DNA of 64,000 nucleotides, from the NCBI GenBank assembly GCA_029891385.1, contig CM057224.1, positions 8,184,001 through 8,248,000 of the forward strand, in the 5' to 3' direction. Position numbers and translations under genes: made by a program. This document shows positions 34,601-46,630 of the stretch, one piece after another. The notes beneath the pieces are model-generated. The model worked only from the letters and a program-made list of their open reading frames with translations. It did not search any database and had not been told where the DNA came from. The stretch comes from Erythroxylum novogranatense (lineage: Eukaryota; Streptophyta; Magnoliopsida; Malpighiales; Erythroxylaceae). The number at the start of each line of letters is the position of its first letter. Positions within the stretch are counted from its first letter, which is position 1.

Positions 34601-34618
34601 TCTTTTAGGAGGGAGAAT

Positions 34619-37600
34619 TGTAGCAGATCCTTCTATCGATGAGCATCGTGTTATGAGTGTAGAGTTGTTAGTGCTTAATTTGTGATCGAGTGTTTTGTGG
34701 CCTCGATTTTAGAGATAGATCATTTTGCACATGCATATACATAGTGACATGTATTCATGATTGTTAGGCATTTGATAGTGATTGTGTTTGGAAAAGTGAA
34801 ATTGAGATGATTTTGTGAATTGTGATTATTTAAAATGTTGAAATAATTGGGTTAATGAAATCTTGCGATTATGAATTTTGGTGAAATTATTGTATTTGTA
34901 TATGCTGGTAAATTTATGGTGTATTGGAAGATATATTTATAGTTGGGAGCAAGAATTAATTAAATGAAGTGTTGGAGATAGTTTGGTTATATTGGAAAGG
35001 GAGAACTAAATGGAGTTAGTTCAAAAGTAACTAAGTTATAGTTTATTCATTAAGAAAGTGACATGTGTACTTGGACTTTGTACCTAGCTAGGAGTAGGTG
35101 GTCACTATTCCTTGAGGGCTGATGGGTTAAGTCTTGTCAAGCCTTCTTTATTCATTTTCTTCCAAAACTTTTCTCTCGGAGACATAGAGCTTTCTACCCA
35201 AATTATCTTCTAAGGGACTTTGGTGTTCTTTCTTTCTTTCACCAACCTTTCTCTACCTTTGGTGTTGTCGACTCTAAGGAGAATCCATAAGCTGATCTTT
35301 TCGTGTGGAGTTTAGAGCTTGAAGATCTGTTTGAGTTCTCAGCAAGGTAAGTGTTAGAAAACCCCCACTTTGTTAGAGATTTATGAAATAAAGTTGAGAG
35401 ATTTCATCGTTTTCATGGAAAGATGTATTTCATGTGTTTGTTCATAAATCCTGGGTAGTTGGGAGGAATAAATTCTATTATAGTGTTAAATGAGTGGTTG
35501 AGAAAACTTTTAGTGTTAGGTGATATGTCTGGAAAGGAAAATCAGTGAAGCGAAAATCGGTGAAGGAAAATCAGCTGAAGCAAAAGCAGACGATATGGAC
35601 GTGATATCGATAGATTTAGACAAAATTTCCTTCTTGAAAGTTGTAGATCTTTCTTTTCTCTATGAGATAGATGTCAAGTTTGTCCAATTTGGATATTGGA
35701 GTCAAAAGATATGATCTATATAAGTGGACATGTTCGAAGCGAAAACCAGTGAAAGGAAAATCAGTGAAGCGAAAATCAGTGAAGGAAAATCAGCTGAAGC
35801 AAAAGCAGACGATATGGACGTGATATCGATAGATTTAGACAAAATTTCCTTCTTGAAAGTTGTAGATCTTTCTTTTCTCTATGAGATAGATGTCAAGTTT
35901 GTCCAATTTGGATATTGGAGTCAAAAGATATGATCTATATAAGTGGACATGTTCGAAGCGAAACCAGCTGAAAGGAAAATCAGCTGAAGCGAAAATCAGT
36001 GAAGGAAAATCAGCTGAAGCAAAAGCAGACGATATGGACGTGATATCGATAGATTTAGACAAAATTTCCTTCTTGAAAGTTGTAGATCTTTCTTTTCTCT
36101 ATGAGATAGATGTCAAGTTTGTCCAATTTGGATATCGGAGTCAAAAGATATGATCTATATAAGTGGACATGTTCGGGCGGAAAAAAATCAGTGAAGCAAA
36201 ATCGGAAGGAAGGAAAAATCAGCTGAAGCGAAAACCAGCTGAAGCGAAAACCAGCTGAAGGAAAAACCAGCTGAAGCAAAAATCAGCTGAAGCGAAAATC
36301 AGCTGAAGCAAAAATCAGCTGAAGCAAAAATCAGCTGAAGCGAAAACCAATTTGAAGCAAAAATCGACGGAAGGAAAGCGATGCGTGCATAGATTAGTGT
36401 TTTGAGGATAACTTGGTTATAGAACTCCAAATGACCTGATTCTTGAAGCATTGGATTCCTAACACATTTCTTAATCTCTCCACAAACAATTTATGGGTTT
36501 TAGTATTAAATTGGAAATGATTAAGTGAGTCAAAGTAAGGGTATTGGTGGAGGAACATGAACTAGATGTTTCTTGAACATGTTTCGATGATGTGATGATA
36601 TCTTGGTCTATGGTATTCCAATTAAGGTGATACTTGATTCGTTATGAACTAGAGAAAGAGGTATATCATTGTGATAAAGATTGAGAGTTTGAATTTTGAT
36701 TTACGGGATTGCAAGTATCGAAGAGAGTCCATTATAGTTTAATGTGACCAAAGAGTTACGTTGTAACTAGCGGAGTATGATTAGAGTTTGAGTGAGTGAA
36801 ATTGAATTAAAGGGAATGCTATTGACCTAGTGAATAGTGAATTTTGGTTGTAAAGTGAGCGATAGCTGAATTGGGTTTAGTGCCGGTAGAATCATGAACA
36901 TGCATCATACAAGTTTGAATTAAAGACATGTGCATTATTGAATATCTTTAATTTAGCACCTAGTGATGAGAAATTGTTTGATTGTTTTAGAGGCTCCGTT
37001 GGATCGTCGGACCACGGATATTCTTTGGGACTTCAGCGAGAGCTCGGAAGTTACTGGTGAGTAACCTAGTTGGTTCCTCGACTTTTAAGTGATTATATGT
37101 CTTTGTGAATATGTATAAATTAAGTGTAAAGGTGAGTGATATACATGTGAAGTGAATGAGCTAAATGCGATAAGTGTTAGTGATTGTACCAAGTGTGATC
37201 TACATAAATGTGAATTCATGTGAATGAGAATCGGTGTATATAATTGTGAATAAGAGCTCGATTGTGACAAGTGAGTGAAGTGAGATAAATGTGCTAGTGA
37301 TTGTGTAAGTGTGGCGCATGCCTAACATGATATGAGTGGTAAAATTTACCGTTGTGACTAGAAGCACGTGATTGAGCTTTGAGCTCGATTATCGATGAGA
37401 GGGCTAGAGCCAAATCGGCGATAGTGCATACCAGAGGGCTCTCCTATTTGCCTAAATTGTGATCATTGTGAGAAGGAATAGTGCATACCGGAGGGCTCTC
37501 CTATCCCTAAAGTGAGTGGGCGTGAGTGCATACCACGAGGGCTCTCCTACTTGCCAAAATGTGAATATAAATGCTCAGTCACAACAATGTCATAACAAGA

Positions 37601-38303
37601 GACTTTGCATACATATGCATCCGAGTGTATAGTGTGATGGAGAATGCAGTGACATCTGAAAATGTGGATTGATATGTGATATTGTAATTGTGTAAATTGT
37701 GAAGTGTAATGTGAGAATTATGTGCGGTGTAAAGTGCGCATTGTGATATTGCGTGTGATATAATATAATGTGTAAATTGTGAATAGTGTTTATAAAGCGT
37801 TAAAGTGTAATTTGAGATATAGTATATGTATATGCATGTGTTGGATGAACCATCAATGATGGTTTCTCATTGAGTTCATAAACTCACCCAACATTGCAAT
37901 ATATTTTTCAGACGGCGTCGGTAGGACTCTAGCTCCGGGATAGAGCGTTTCGCGGTGAGTGTTTCGTGATCGAGGCGTGATGGATCATAGGTCGGTCATT
38001 TGGGGTGACTTCTTTTGGGAACATTGTTTTGGGATGACTTAGTATAGAGCGTTTGTATCGGTTTCCTTTTGAGATGTATTTAGCTTTGTAGGAGGCGATA
38101 GGCTGGTCTATATTTTGGGATTGATGTTATAAATGAATGATTATTATGGTTTTAAATTTCAGTGATTTTCATATTGTGGAATTTAGTGTATTGATGCCAT
38201 CAGTGTTTAGAGATTGTTTTCGTAGTAGCACTTCCTTATCGTGGGATATGCGTCGGAGCGACCCCAGGCGCCCCAATGTGTACCTGCGGTGAGGGGCCTT
38301 CTA
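34619..38303 (+). repeat. B 3' LTR
   Basis: Starts TGTAGCAGATCC and should end GGCGCTACA but reads GGCCTTCTA before the TSD. Donor-like site at 37057 and TTTTTCAG acceptor at 37911. It carries the same tandem array as the 5' LTR. Confidence 0.9.
35525..36375 (+). repeat. Tandem repeats in B 3' LTR
   Basis: GACGATATGGACGTGATATC at about 35589, 35808 and 36029 (periods about 219 and 221). A longer array of CAGCTGAAGC-type short repeats follows (36190-36360). Confidence 0.9.
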
Positions 38304-38308
38304 ATTAG

Positions 38309-38801
38309 TCAACCCGACGGTATCACTAAGAACTCGAAATGCCCATACCGCTCTCCGAAAGCACTCTTAGCACATCACCTCTGCGATCCTCAACTGATAG
38401 TATCCGGATCTCAAATCCAACTTGGTAAACACCTGAGCTCCCTGCAACTGATCAAATAAATCATCGATCCTAGGCAGTGGGTACTTATTCTTAACTGTAA
38501 CCCGATTCAGCTGCCTATAATCGATGCACAACCTCATAGTCCCGTCCTTCTTCTTCACAAACAGTACCGGAGCTCCCAACGGTGAAACACTGGGCCTAAT
38601 GAACCCCTTATCCAACAACTCTTGCAGCTGAGCCTTAAGCTCCCTCAGTTCTACCGGTGCCATCCTATACAGAGGTATCGATATAGGAGCGGTACCTGGA
38701 ACGAGGTCAATCTCAAACTCCGTCTCTCGATCCGGCGGCAAACCCGGTAACTCCTCGAGAAACGCATAGGGAAATTCCCTGATCACGGGAACGTCCTGCA
38801 A
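38309..38801 (-). pseudogene. A pol, reverse transcriptase N-terminal part
   Basis: The minus strand reads [20 protein letters not shown], then [58 protein letters not shown] and [15 protein letters not shown] frame break and stop near 38367 follow, then WAFRVLS and GLTN abutting element B. Motifs are intact up to that point. Confidence 0.85.
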
Positions 38802-39330
38802 ACTCTACTACCCTCTGGAATCCACCACATGCGCCAAATAGGCCTCACAACCTCCTCGCAATAATCTCAAAGCACTCATAAATGAGATCATCCTGGCTGG
38901 CACAGCCTGACTAACACCTCGAAACACAGCCCTAGGCTGACCAGGAGACTCTAACACGACCTCCTTGATATAGCAATCCATAATAGCCCTATGGGCAGTG
39001 AGCCAGTCTATCCCCAAAATCAAATCTATCTCTCGAAGGGGCAACACAATCAGGTCTGCACTCAACTCCGACTGATCAATCATGATCGGACACCCCTTGC
39101 AGACCTCTCCCAAAACTGTAGTACTACCTAAAGGCGTACTCACCTCTAGCCCACACTGCAATATCTCTCTATCCACATGCAATCTACATGCCACATGCGG
39201 TGCAATAAAAGAATGTGTGGACCTTGGATCTATCAATGCATAAACCTCAATGCCAGAGATCAGAAGCAAACTTGCAACCACATCAGGACAATCCTGGGCC
39301 TCCTGCCTGATCATGGCATAGACCCTGGCC
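38802..39330 (-). pseudogene. A pol, aspartic protease
   Basis: The open frame from ATG 39314 has ALIDPRSTHSFIAPHVACR, the retroviral-type protease site. The expected Gly after Pro (DPGST in E1) is Arg. It continues LREIDLILGIDWLTAHRAIM and SALRLLRGGCEAYLAHVVDS. A stop lies between this part and the reverse transcriptase at about 38805. Confidence 0.85.
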
Positions 39331-39867
39331 TAGGACTGCGGCTGACTACCCCGACTCTCGGTCCCCACAAAAGAATCTCCACCTCTACCTCGGCCCCTGC
39401 CTCGGCCCCTAAATCCAGGTCCACCGCTATGGCTCTGTTGCACCGTCGAGCTACTACCAGCTCTCCCACTCGAAGCCGACTGAGCTCCCAAAATCTCTGG
39501 ACAATGTCGGATCTGATGCTCCATAGAGCCACATCTCAGACACGCTCCGGTAAATCTCCAGCACTCTCCACTATGTCTCCTCTCACAAAACTCACATAAC
39601 GGATGAAGCTGGCCGGAACCTCTACCACTGCCACTACTACTACCAGACTACCCAAATCTCCCCTCTGAACAGAACCAAACTGTCCGGGTCCTCCCGAAAA
39701 TTTGAACCTGCCCTGGCGTCTGCTAAAGCTTCTACCAGAGCTGCCCTGACTGTCACTAGATCTCTTGCTCCTAGACCCCTGTCCAGTCTCAGCCTGACTC
39801 TGTCTCAAGAGCTGCTCAATCCTCACTGCAGCTGCTCTCAACTCCACAAAGGTGCCCATATCAGACC
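39331..39867 (-). pseudogene. A gag, nucleocapsid part
   Basis: Reads DMGTFVELRAAAVRIEQLLR, a Ser/Arg-rich linker, then, after a frame change near 39540, CGSMEHQIRHCPEILGAQSA (zinc knuckle) and a Gly/Arg-rich tail GPGFRGRGRGRGRGG. It was separated from the rest of gag by solo LTR S1. Confidence 0.8.
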
Positions 39868-42472
39868 TGTAACGCCCCAAAGTAGGGGTTAGAACATTAA
39901 CGACATTTAGTACGAAATATGCTTACTATTGAAATATGTATTAAATTGTGCATAAGTAGTATGCTTATTCTTGGAATATGTACTCAATTGTGCTTCAGTA
40001 TTTTGGCATGCATTCATGACATTTTCCGGGTACATTGGTTTCATGAAACTTCGGAGTGATTTGGACAATATTAAGATATTTTTTTTATAGTTATAGTATT
40101 TTTTGGATACGTCAATGATTTTTTAGAAAGTGTTGGTAACGGATTTAGTATTTTTTGAACAAGTATTTTGAAGTTTTATTTTATGACAGAATTTTTGGTA
40201 AAATTTTGGAAGTTGTCTGGAACTTCTGGGTATTAGGTGATTCCGAAATCATAAGTGTGTAATTGGTTTTAACAGTACTATTATATTAATAAAATAATAA
40301 TAAATGGACGGTTTAGATAAGAGACAGCTGTTAATCATTTGACACAGATTATAAATGTGTTTAATCTGCAAACAAGAAGAAACCCAATATCGACTTGGAT
40401 TCAAATTTCACTCAGACCGTCATGATTTTCTAAAATTAGTAAGTACTCACCCTCTTTTTCATCTGAATTACATCCTTATTTTTGTTTTGGTTTCTTTGGT
40501 TTTGAGTTTTCGGTTTATGGTGTTCATGTTTTGTTTTGTTCCCGATCATTAGTTTTGCGATCTTTGGAGTTTAAGTTGTTTCGGCGATTACGATAGGTTA
40601 GAAATCAGTATAGATAAGGTTTTAAGTGAATTGCTAAAGAAATTGAGAGGAAAAGAAAAGGAAGAAAAAATGAAATGAGCGATGATTTTCGTAAGGTAGG
40701 AGGCGATGAACAATGTCATTGAGCGATTGTGTGAACAAGTCTTAGGTGAATAGTAAATAGTAAACAGTGAATAGTAAATAGTGAATAGTAGTGAATAGTG
40801 ACTATTGAGCAAGATATTGCTACAAGATGTCTCCGTGAGCGAGATCCAGTATTTGCGAGCGATGATAACGATTTATGAATAGTACAATAGAGAGAAATAT
40901 TGAATTCCTTTATTCCCATAGATATACCATTAATTCTCTAATGCTATGCCAATAAGCAGCATAAGGATCATAGGAACTACTAAGAAGAGAAAAAAAGGGT
41001 GAGCTTCTTTTGGCTCTACACTAACACTAAGAATCAAACAAAGATACAGAAAGATAAGAAGTATACAAAAACATGCGATAGCGGACAACATTTTGAGATG
41101 TGGTTTTCTTCTAGAAGAAATTGTGAGGTAAGAAAGAAAGAATGTGGAGGGATGAAGGAAATTATGGAGGAGTGGTCTCTATTTATCAATTTTTATGACC
41201 GTTATTTACTAGCCGTTATACTATATAGTAAAGTATTTGATTTGTATATAAATTTGGACATTTTCCGATTTAATAACTTAAAAAGGAATTAGTGAATTTG
41301 ACTACATCCGGATCGATAGAGTACGTTCTTGATTAATCCCGGAAATTTGTCATGAACATGCATGATACATATGCAAGAGACTTTAGCACATTTGTACTTA
41401 TGTACAATAGTAATTTTGTGATAGAGGGTTTGCGGATCGATTGATTCGTAAATTGCCCGCACGTCAAGGCAATAAGCGATAAGGTGATTGAGGTAAGTAA
41501 TTAGATAGTAAAGTGTGTTAGTAGTAACATAGTCTGGTAAATACATTCTATCTGGTCAAGAATATCGGTAAGTAATTTAGGCAAGAATTTGTAATAGACA
41601 CGGATGGTCTCACTTTGATTTGTTCTTCAAGTAACTTGATTGTGATGTGTCTTGAATTGCTAATTGGTTAGGACATGAAGGTCCGAGGTATTGATTGATG
41701 ATTGTGATATTGAAGTGTTGTGTTCAATTTGGACAATGATTGTCCGAGGCGTTACGATGTTTATATCATTGGAAGTGTTACTTGCTTTGCACATGAATTA
41801 TCGAAATGACTTTGTTACGATTTAAAGCCGTTAGTCCGAGTTGTGGGTAAACAGTATGCCTAGAAGGGTTCAGAAGGCTTCGTGACACTTGGTGTCGAGA
41901 CTTGGTCTTCTGTGACACTTGATTGTCGAGACTTGATCTTCGTGACACTTCGTGTCTTCGATATGGACACTTCGTGTCGAGACTTGATCTTCCGATAAGT
42001 CCGCTACCCACTTCTACTTTATGGACTTTTGCTTTGTTTTGTCTGTTAATGATAACATCTGTTATGAAGTGCATTTTGCCTACTTGAGTATTAATCTCTG
42101 ATCTCTGAATGCATGCTGATATCGTTATTGTGAAAAGAAATTGGTTAAATTAGATAAATGATTACTCACTAAGCTATAAGCTTCGCACGGTAGATTTGCC
42201 CCGTGTAGGTACAGAGCAAAGAGATTAAGGACTGGGACAAGTCAACCGCAGTGGTCAAAGGAGTAAGAGTTTTTGTGTCACGCAAACATGTATTTTGTTT
42301 GGTTTATTTGGGCCTGTACATATTCTTTGGATTTGTTTCTGGAAAGTCTGAGATATATTATATGTGTGTTAAACTTAGATGTTAAAACAATGCATATGTG
42401 TAAGGTTTGATTTTGTTTGTTCTGTCGTGGGTGGCATCCATGTATCCTCCCAGGGGGTATTTGGGTGTTACA
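39868..42472 (+). mobile_element. S1: solo LTR nested in gag of A
   Basis: 2605 bp, TGTAACGCCCC to GGGTGTTACA, flanked by the perfect TSD AGACC (39863-39867 and 42473-42477). No internal domain is present, so an element was lost by LTR-LTR recombination. It has a donor-like GAG/GTAAGTAA at 41492 and an acceptor-like GTGTAG ending at 42208, preceded by AAGCTTCGCAC. Short repeats of GAATAGTAAATAGT (40745-40805) and GTCGAGACTTG with GACACTT (41880-41995) occur inside. Confidence 0.92.
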
Positions 42473-42477
42473 AGACC

Positions 42478-43080
42478 GGGCTAACCTGGTACGAATCTCC
42501 AGATTCAGCCCTCCCTCGAATCTCCGGCACCTATCAGCCTCAGAGGCAATCAAAACAGAAGCATATGCCGACAACTCATTAAACCTGACCTCATAGTCGG
42601 CCACTGTCATCGACCCCTGTCTCAACTCTAAGAACTCCTGCATCTTCATCTCCATATAGACCTTGGGCGTATAATTATCCCGAAAAGCTCTCAGAAAATA
42701 TGCCCAAGTCAGAACACAAGGTTTGGTGGAACTACCCGGGACAGTCTTCCACCACTGATAAGCTGGACCCTGAAGCAATGAGACAGCATAATCAAAACGC
42801 TCATCGGGGTTACAGTCCATCTGATCTAGGACTCTCTCAGTCCTCTCTAACCATCTCTCAGCCTCCGCAGGGTCTGCTGCCATAGAAATCCATAGCTCCC
42901 TGCTTACGCAGACGATCATACCTCCGCTCCCATCTCATGGGAACTATAGGAGGCTGCTCCTCATACAAAGGCACAGAAGACTCCCTACTCGCTCCGACTG
43001 ATCCTTGATCAGCTGAGTGATCTACCTGATCACCAAAGACGGATGACCTACAACAAAACTGCAAACTTGATCAATTTCTG
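42478..43080 (-). pseudogene. A gag, capsid part
   Basis: The N-terminus RRYDRLRKQGAMDFYG is followed by a frameshift near 42890, then WLERTERVLDQMDCNPDERF, LLQGPAYQWWKTVPGSSTKP, FLRAFRDNYTPKVYMEMKMQ and RCRRFEGGLNLEIRTRLARS. The last residues abut S1. It is very similar to B gag. Confidence 0.85.
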
Positions 43081-43133
43081 CTTTTTTTATAAGGATTCAA
43101 GCCTAAAATACTCTATGCCCAAAAGATGCCAAA

Positions 43134-43152
43134 CCATGCTCTGATAACACCA
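43134..43152 (-). other. A primer binding site, altered
   Basis: On the minus strand TGGTGTTATCAGAGCATGG, an initiator tRNA-Met PBS with a small insertion after TGGT, next to the 5' LTR. Confidence 0.8.
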
Positions 43153-43153
43153 A

Positions 43154-45865
43154 TGTAGCGCCCATCTATCAGAGTATACACCGGACGCGTAGTAGGTCAT
43201 ACCGATACATACCCTACGATGAGGGTGCACTACGATTCAACCAATTTATACACCTCATGGCATCAATATAATAAAGCAGTAATATCAATTTCATTAAATT
43301 CTGAAACCAAAGAGTACTTCTCATATCATTTCTTAAAATCATAAGTTCACACTTCTATCTGATTACAACTGTACATAACCAAAATAAATAGTTAAAACTC
43401 CTAACTAGGTCATCCTCCCCAAAAGATTCCAACTGATCGACCTGTGGGCCATGCTCCTCACGCCGGCACTCACACAGCAGGAAAAATCTCGCTGACTGGA
43501 GCTAGGAGTCACACTATCGCTGTCCTGAAAAATAGTTGCAATTTTGGGTGAGTTTGCGAACTCAATGAGTAACCATCATCAATGGTTTACTCAATTCATG
43601 CATTACGCAGAAATTGCGTACAGAACAACACAATATCACATTCAGAATCACAATCATAAATTTACTCAACAATTATCACACATTTACCTTTAACCCATTT
43701 CAAACTCACAACACAATCACATACTGAATGCATAATGATTTCCATTTCATTTTAGTGTTGTGACTGGGCGTCAGAATTATCCCATTTCTGGGCACATCAC
43801 ACATCACACAGAAATCGCGTTTTCGGAGGTAGGAGAGCCCTCTGGGTATGCACTACTGCCCACGCGCACTAGGGATAGGAGAACCCTCTGGGTATGCACT
43901 ATTCCCTTTTCACAATTTCTCAATAGATGAGCCTATAGCTCCGATCGTAATGTGCCCGACCACTGTTGTCAATTACCGATTTCTATTCATGCCTAGCATG
44001 CGTTCACAATTCACAATAGCATAATTTATGCGAAACACTTAATCATATGCACAGATAGTTCACACAAAACATTTAACACACCAGAGATCGAGGAACCAAC
44101 TAGGTTACTCACCTCTAAACTTCCGAGCTACTGCCGGGAAGTCTCAGCTGCGTCAAAGGATCGACGCTCCACTTGAGCCTCTACAATAATCAGAATATCT
44201 GAATATCAGTACTTGTATCGATTTCAATAATCAGAAGTGCTGATGTCTCAAATAAATACTGTACTATGCATGTTATGACTTTTCCGACCCTAATCCCGAT
44301 TTATCTCAATTCCACATTTTCACACTAATCCATAGCAATTGCTAATACTATAAGTCAATTGGCTAAGTTCTATATCCTCCACAGTCACATTTGAAGATAT
44401 AGGAATTATCCTTAAATCAGAATCAAATCCACTATTCAATTGCCATTCGCTTTCGAGAACCACCGAATTAAATCTCGAATTCATAGTCTCCAAATTGAAA
44501 TAAATCCATATTTAATTGAATTATCAAATTCCTAAATCCCAAAATTCAAAACCTCAAAAATTTCATTTTCAGAAATTTGCCCTCCTCGCCGCGGCGAGCT
44601 CCTTCCTCTTCGCCTTTGCCGTGGCGAACGATTCCTTCTTTGCCACGGGGTACGCATTGTGCACGTCGCGACGTGGGCCTCTTCTGCTCACCGCGGCACG
44701 TCTCCTGCGCTTCGTTCGGCGGCGCAAAGCCTTACTTGCTCGCATGTGCGTGTTCTTCGTCTTGTAGCAATGCAAGGCAATCGCAGACACGCCCAGAAAA
44801 CCCAGAAATTCCCAGATTTTTCAGTTCAACTCCAATCCTTTCCATTCTAAACACTCCAAATCAACTTCCTATACTTAACACAACTCATTCCTAACTTCAA
44901 ATCCACCAAATAATTATTATTCCACAATTACCCAAATCAAAATCCACATTTTCCTTAAAACCTATCTCATCCGAAAGTTTCTAAATTCTCAAACAAATTA
45001 TACCTTAATTCCATGCTTAAATTAAACTATGCAAAACACAAAGGAGTAGAAACTTACTTGATTAAAGCCTTAAACCCTTGAGAATCACCAAGCAACTCAA
45101 ATCCCCAAACCTAAGCTCATCCACGGTTTTTCTCCCATTTCAACTCCAAACTCCATTTTCTTCCAACTCCAAGCCAAAGGAAATGATCAATGACAAAGAA
45201 GGAATGATTTGTAAGGAGAACACAAGAAGCAAATCCCAGAGGAGATCCACGCAAAGAAGAAGGAAAACAAAGCAAATTTCTTTCAACGGAAGAAGACAAG
45301 CATCGTGGATCACTTTTCAAAAGAGAAAGGTTTATAAACCTAAGGACCTTAAGGCTTGTTTGGCAAATTCCTTTGCCACAAGTCCAATCCGAACAACCTC
45401 AATCCAATTTCAAATTCTAATTTGTCCCGAATTCCAATGGTTCAGACCCTAAAGTCTTAAATCATAATTCAAGTTACCTCATAACAATTGTCAATCAAAT
45501 TTGGAACCGGAATCACAATTAATCAGTCATTAAGCCATTTTTCCGGTCCGGACCTCATACTCCGAAAATTTCAGAAAAATTCCTATAAATCCTCAAAATT
45601 AGAAAACATCTAATCACATACTCAAAATTTCAATTCTCAATTCCTCAATTCAATTTCACACTCCAATTCACTAAACAAAGCACAATTAACCTTAATCACA
45701 AAATCTCCAATTTCACAATCAAGTCGGAAATCTGTCATACATGCATGTACATACATATGCTTGTGCAATTATGAACATTTATCAATAATGTAGAGGCTAT
45801 GAATGCATATGCAAAAATACGTATGAGATGAACTGTACCCATCTCATCGGTGACGGGATGTTACA
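43154..45865 (-). repeat. A 5' LTR
   Basis: 2712 bp, the partner of 21284-23958. Donor-like site at 44112 and acceptor-like CAG ending at 43525 (588 nt, the same as in the other LTR). The CpG block is at about 44580-44800. Confidence 0.92.
44580..44800 (-). other. CpG-dense palindrome block, A 5' LTR
   Basis: Contains CTCGCCGCGGCGAG, GCCGTGGCGAAC, GCACGTCGCGACGTG and CACCGCGGCACG. It gives spurious Arg/Ala-rich frames on both strands. Confidence 0.75.
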
Positions 45866-45931
45866 GCCGGGGCACCCAGTATCGTCGAGCTATCGGCTAG
45901 CTAGTTTTGTATTTTCCTTGTATACAAAAAA
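45866..45931 (+). mobile_element. LINE 3' end resumed after element A
   Basis: A GC-rich 3' UTR ending TTTCCTTGTATACAAAAAAA. The second copy of the 18-bp TSD follows at 45932. Confidence 0.8.
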
Positions 45932-45949
45932 AACTTTGCTACGAAGGAG
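45932..45949. repeat. LINE target-site duplication, right copy
   Basis: AACTTTGCTACGAAGGAG, identical to 15442-15459. Confidence 0.9.
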
Positions 45950-46374
45950 TGAGCACAGGGCGGTGAAGGCCAAGCGAGGCTAAAAAAAAACAGAAAAGAT
46001 AATGAATACATGTTGTTTTTATGAAAAAAGAATCCTATTTTAAAAATATACAAAAATGTCTTTTTTTATATTTATGTAAAGTTATTATGGTTTTTTATTT
46101 TTAGAAACCAAAAATGACAACAATACTTAACCAAACACATTTTGATGACTTGTTTTTTTTTCATGAAAACCACGACAAAAAACAAAGAAAAAACAAAACC
46201 AAATAGGCCTTACAATTAGTTTTTTCTTCTTTTTTTATAATGTATTATTCTTAAAAGTTAATAAAAATTTTTATTTTAAGTTTTTCTTTTTGTCTTTCAC
46301 TATTTTGTCTTTTTCTCTCTTTCTTTTTATTTATCTCTATCTTTTTTTCTTTTCCTTTTTTTGCCTCTCTCGTT

Positions 46375-46405
<31 letters not shown>

Positions 46406-46630
46406 CCCTTTTTATCTCTCTAGGAGAATTAATTCACTTTTTTAAACCAATTGCTTTATTCTTAGGCATCTAAGAACTTGTTTTTTATATTCTAAGTGAG
46501 TTGTGTCACTTAAAAAATGATGGATTCTTCAGGTACTTTTTGAGTTCATCAAGGGCTTATTAATATTCATTTATGCATCACAAGTCTTTTGGATCCTAAA
46601 AAGGTAACGTTAACAACCTTTTATGTCATA
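45950..46630. other. Flank with TC microsatellite, no gene
   Basis: T-rich sequence. A (TC)n run lies at 46375-46400. AAAACCAAATAGGCCTTAC at about 46195-46213 could be the right end of the hAT-like element suspected at 14583. Confidence 0.6.

Larger units (their letters stand above)
26376..38303 (+). mobile_element. B: Ty3/gypsy element with 3.7-kb LTRs, nested in A
   Basis: An 11.9-kb element with LTRs 26376-30040 and 34619-38303, PBS 30046-30061, polypurine tract about 34603-34618 and TSD ATTAG. The coding region is related to A and E1 but reads as very many short frames. Most differences from A fall at CAG, CTG or CCG sites, so part of the damage may be sequencing error (see findings). 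It lies inside the reverse transcriptase gene of A, opposite strand. Confidence 0.92.
21284..45865 (-). mobile_element. A: Ty3/gypsy chromovirus carrying nested element B and solo LTR S1
   Basis: A minus-strand element with 5' LTR 43154-45865 and 3' LTR 21284-23958. The PBS is next to the 5' LTR and the polypurine tract next to the 3' LTR. Without the nested B (26376-38303) and S1 (39868-42472) it is about 10 kb. Gag, protease, reverse transcriptase, RNase H, integrase and chromodomain pieces appear in the expected order. Flanking 5-mers are CCGAT (left) and GCCGG (right), which do not match exactly, so the TSD is not confirmed. It sits in the LINE just after its RNase H domain. Confidence 0.9.
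15460..45931 (+). mobile_element. L1-type LINE interrupted by nested LTR elements
   Basis: A non-LTR retrotransposon flanked by 18-bp TSDs, ending in a short A-tract at 45926-45931. Its own sequence is about 5.9 kb (15460-21283 and 45866-45931); the rest is element A with its own insertions. The layout is 5' UTR, ORF1 (DUF4283-like domain plus CCHC knuckle), ORF2 (apurinic-type endonuclease, reverse transcriptase, zinc-binding domain, RNase H), then 3' UTR. The C-terminal RNase H is typical of a plant L1 lineage. Many stops and frameshifts, and a mutated reverse transcriptase catalytic box, show that it is dead. Confidence 0.92.

Noticed and set aside
14583..46213. One hAT-like element interrupted by the LINE
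   Set aside because: The two ends (AAGGGTTGCTTGG and CCAAATAGGCCTTAC) are only weakly inverted and I found no 8-bp TSD, so it stays a suspicion.
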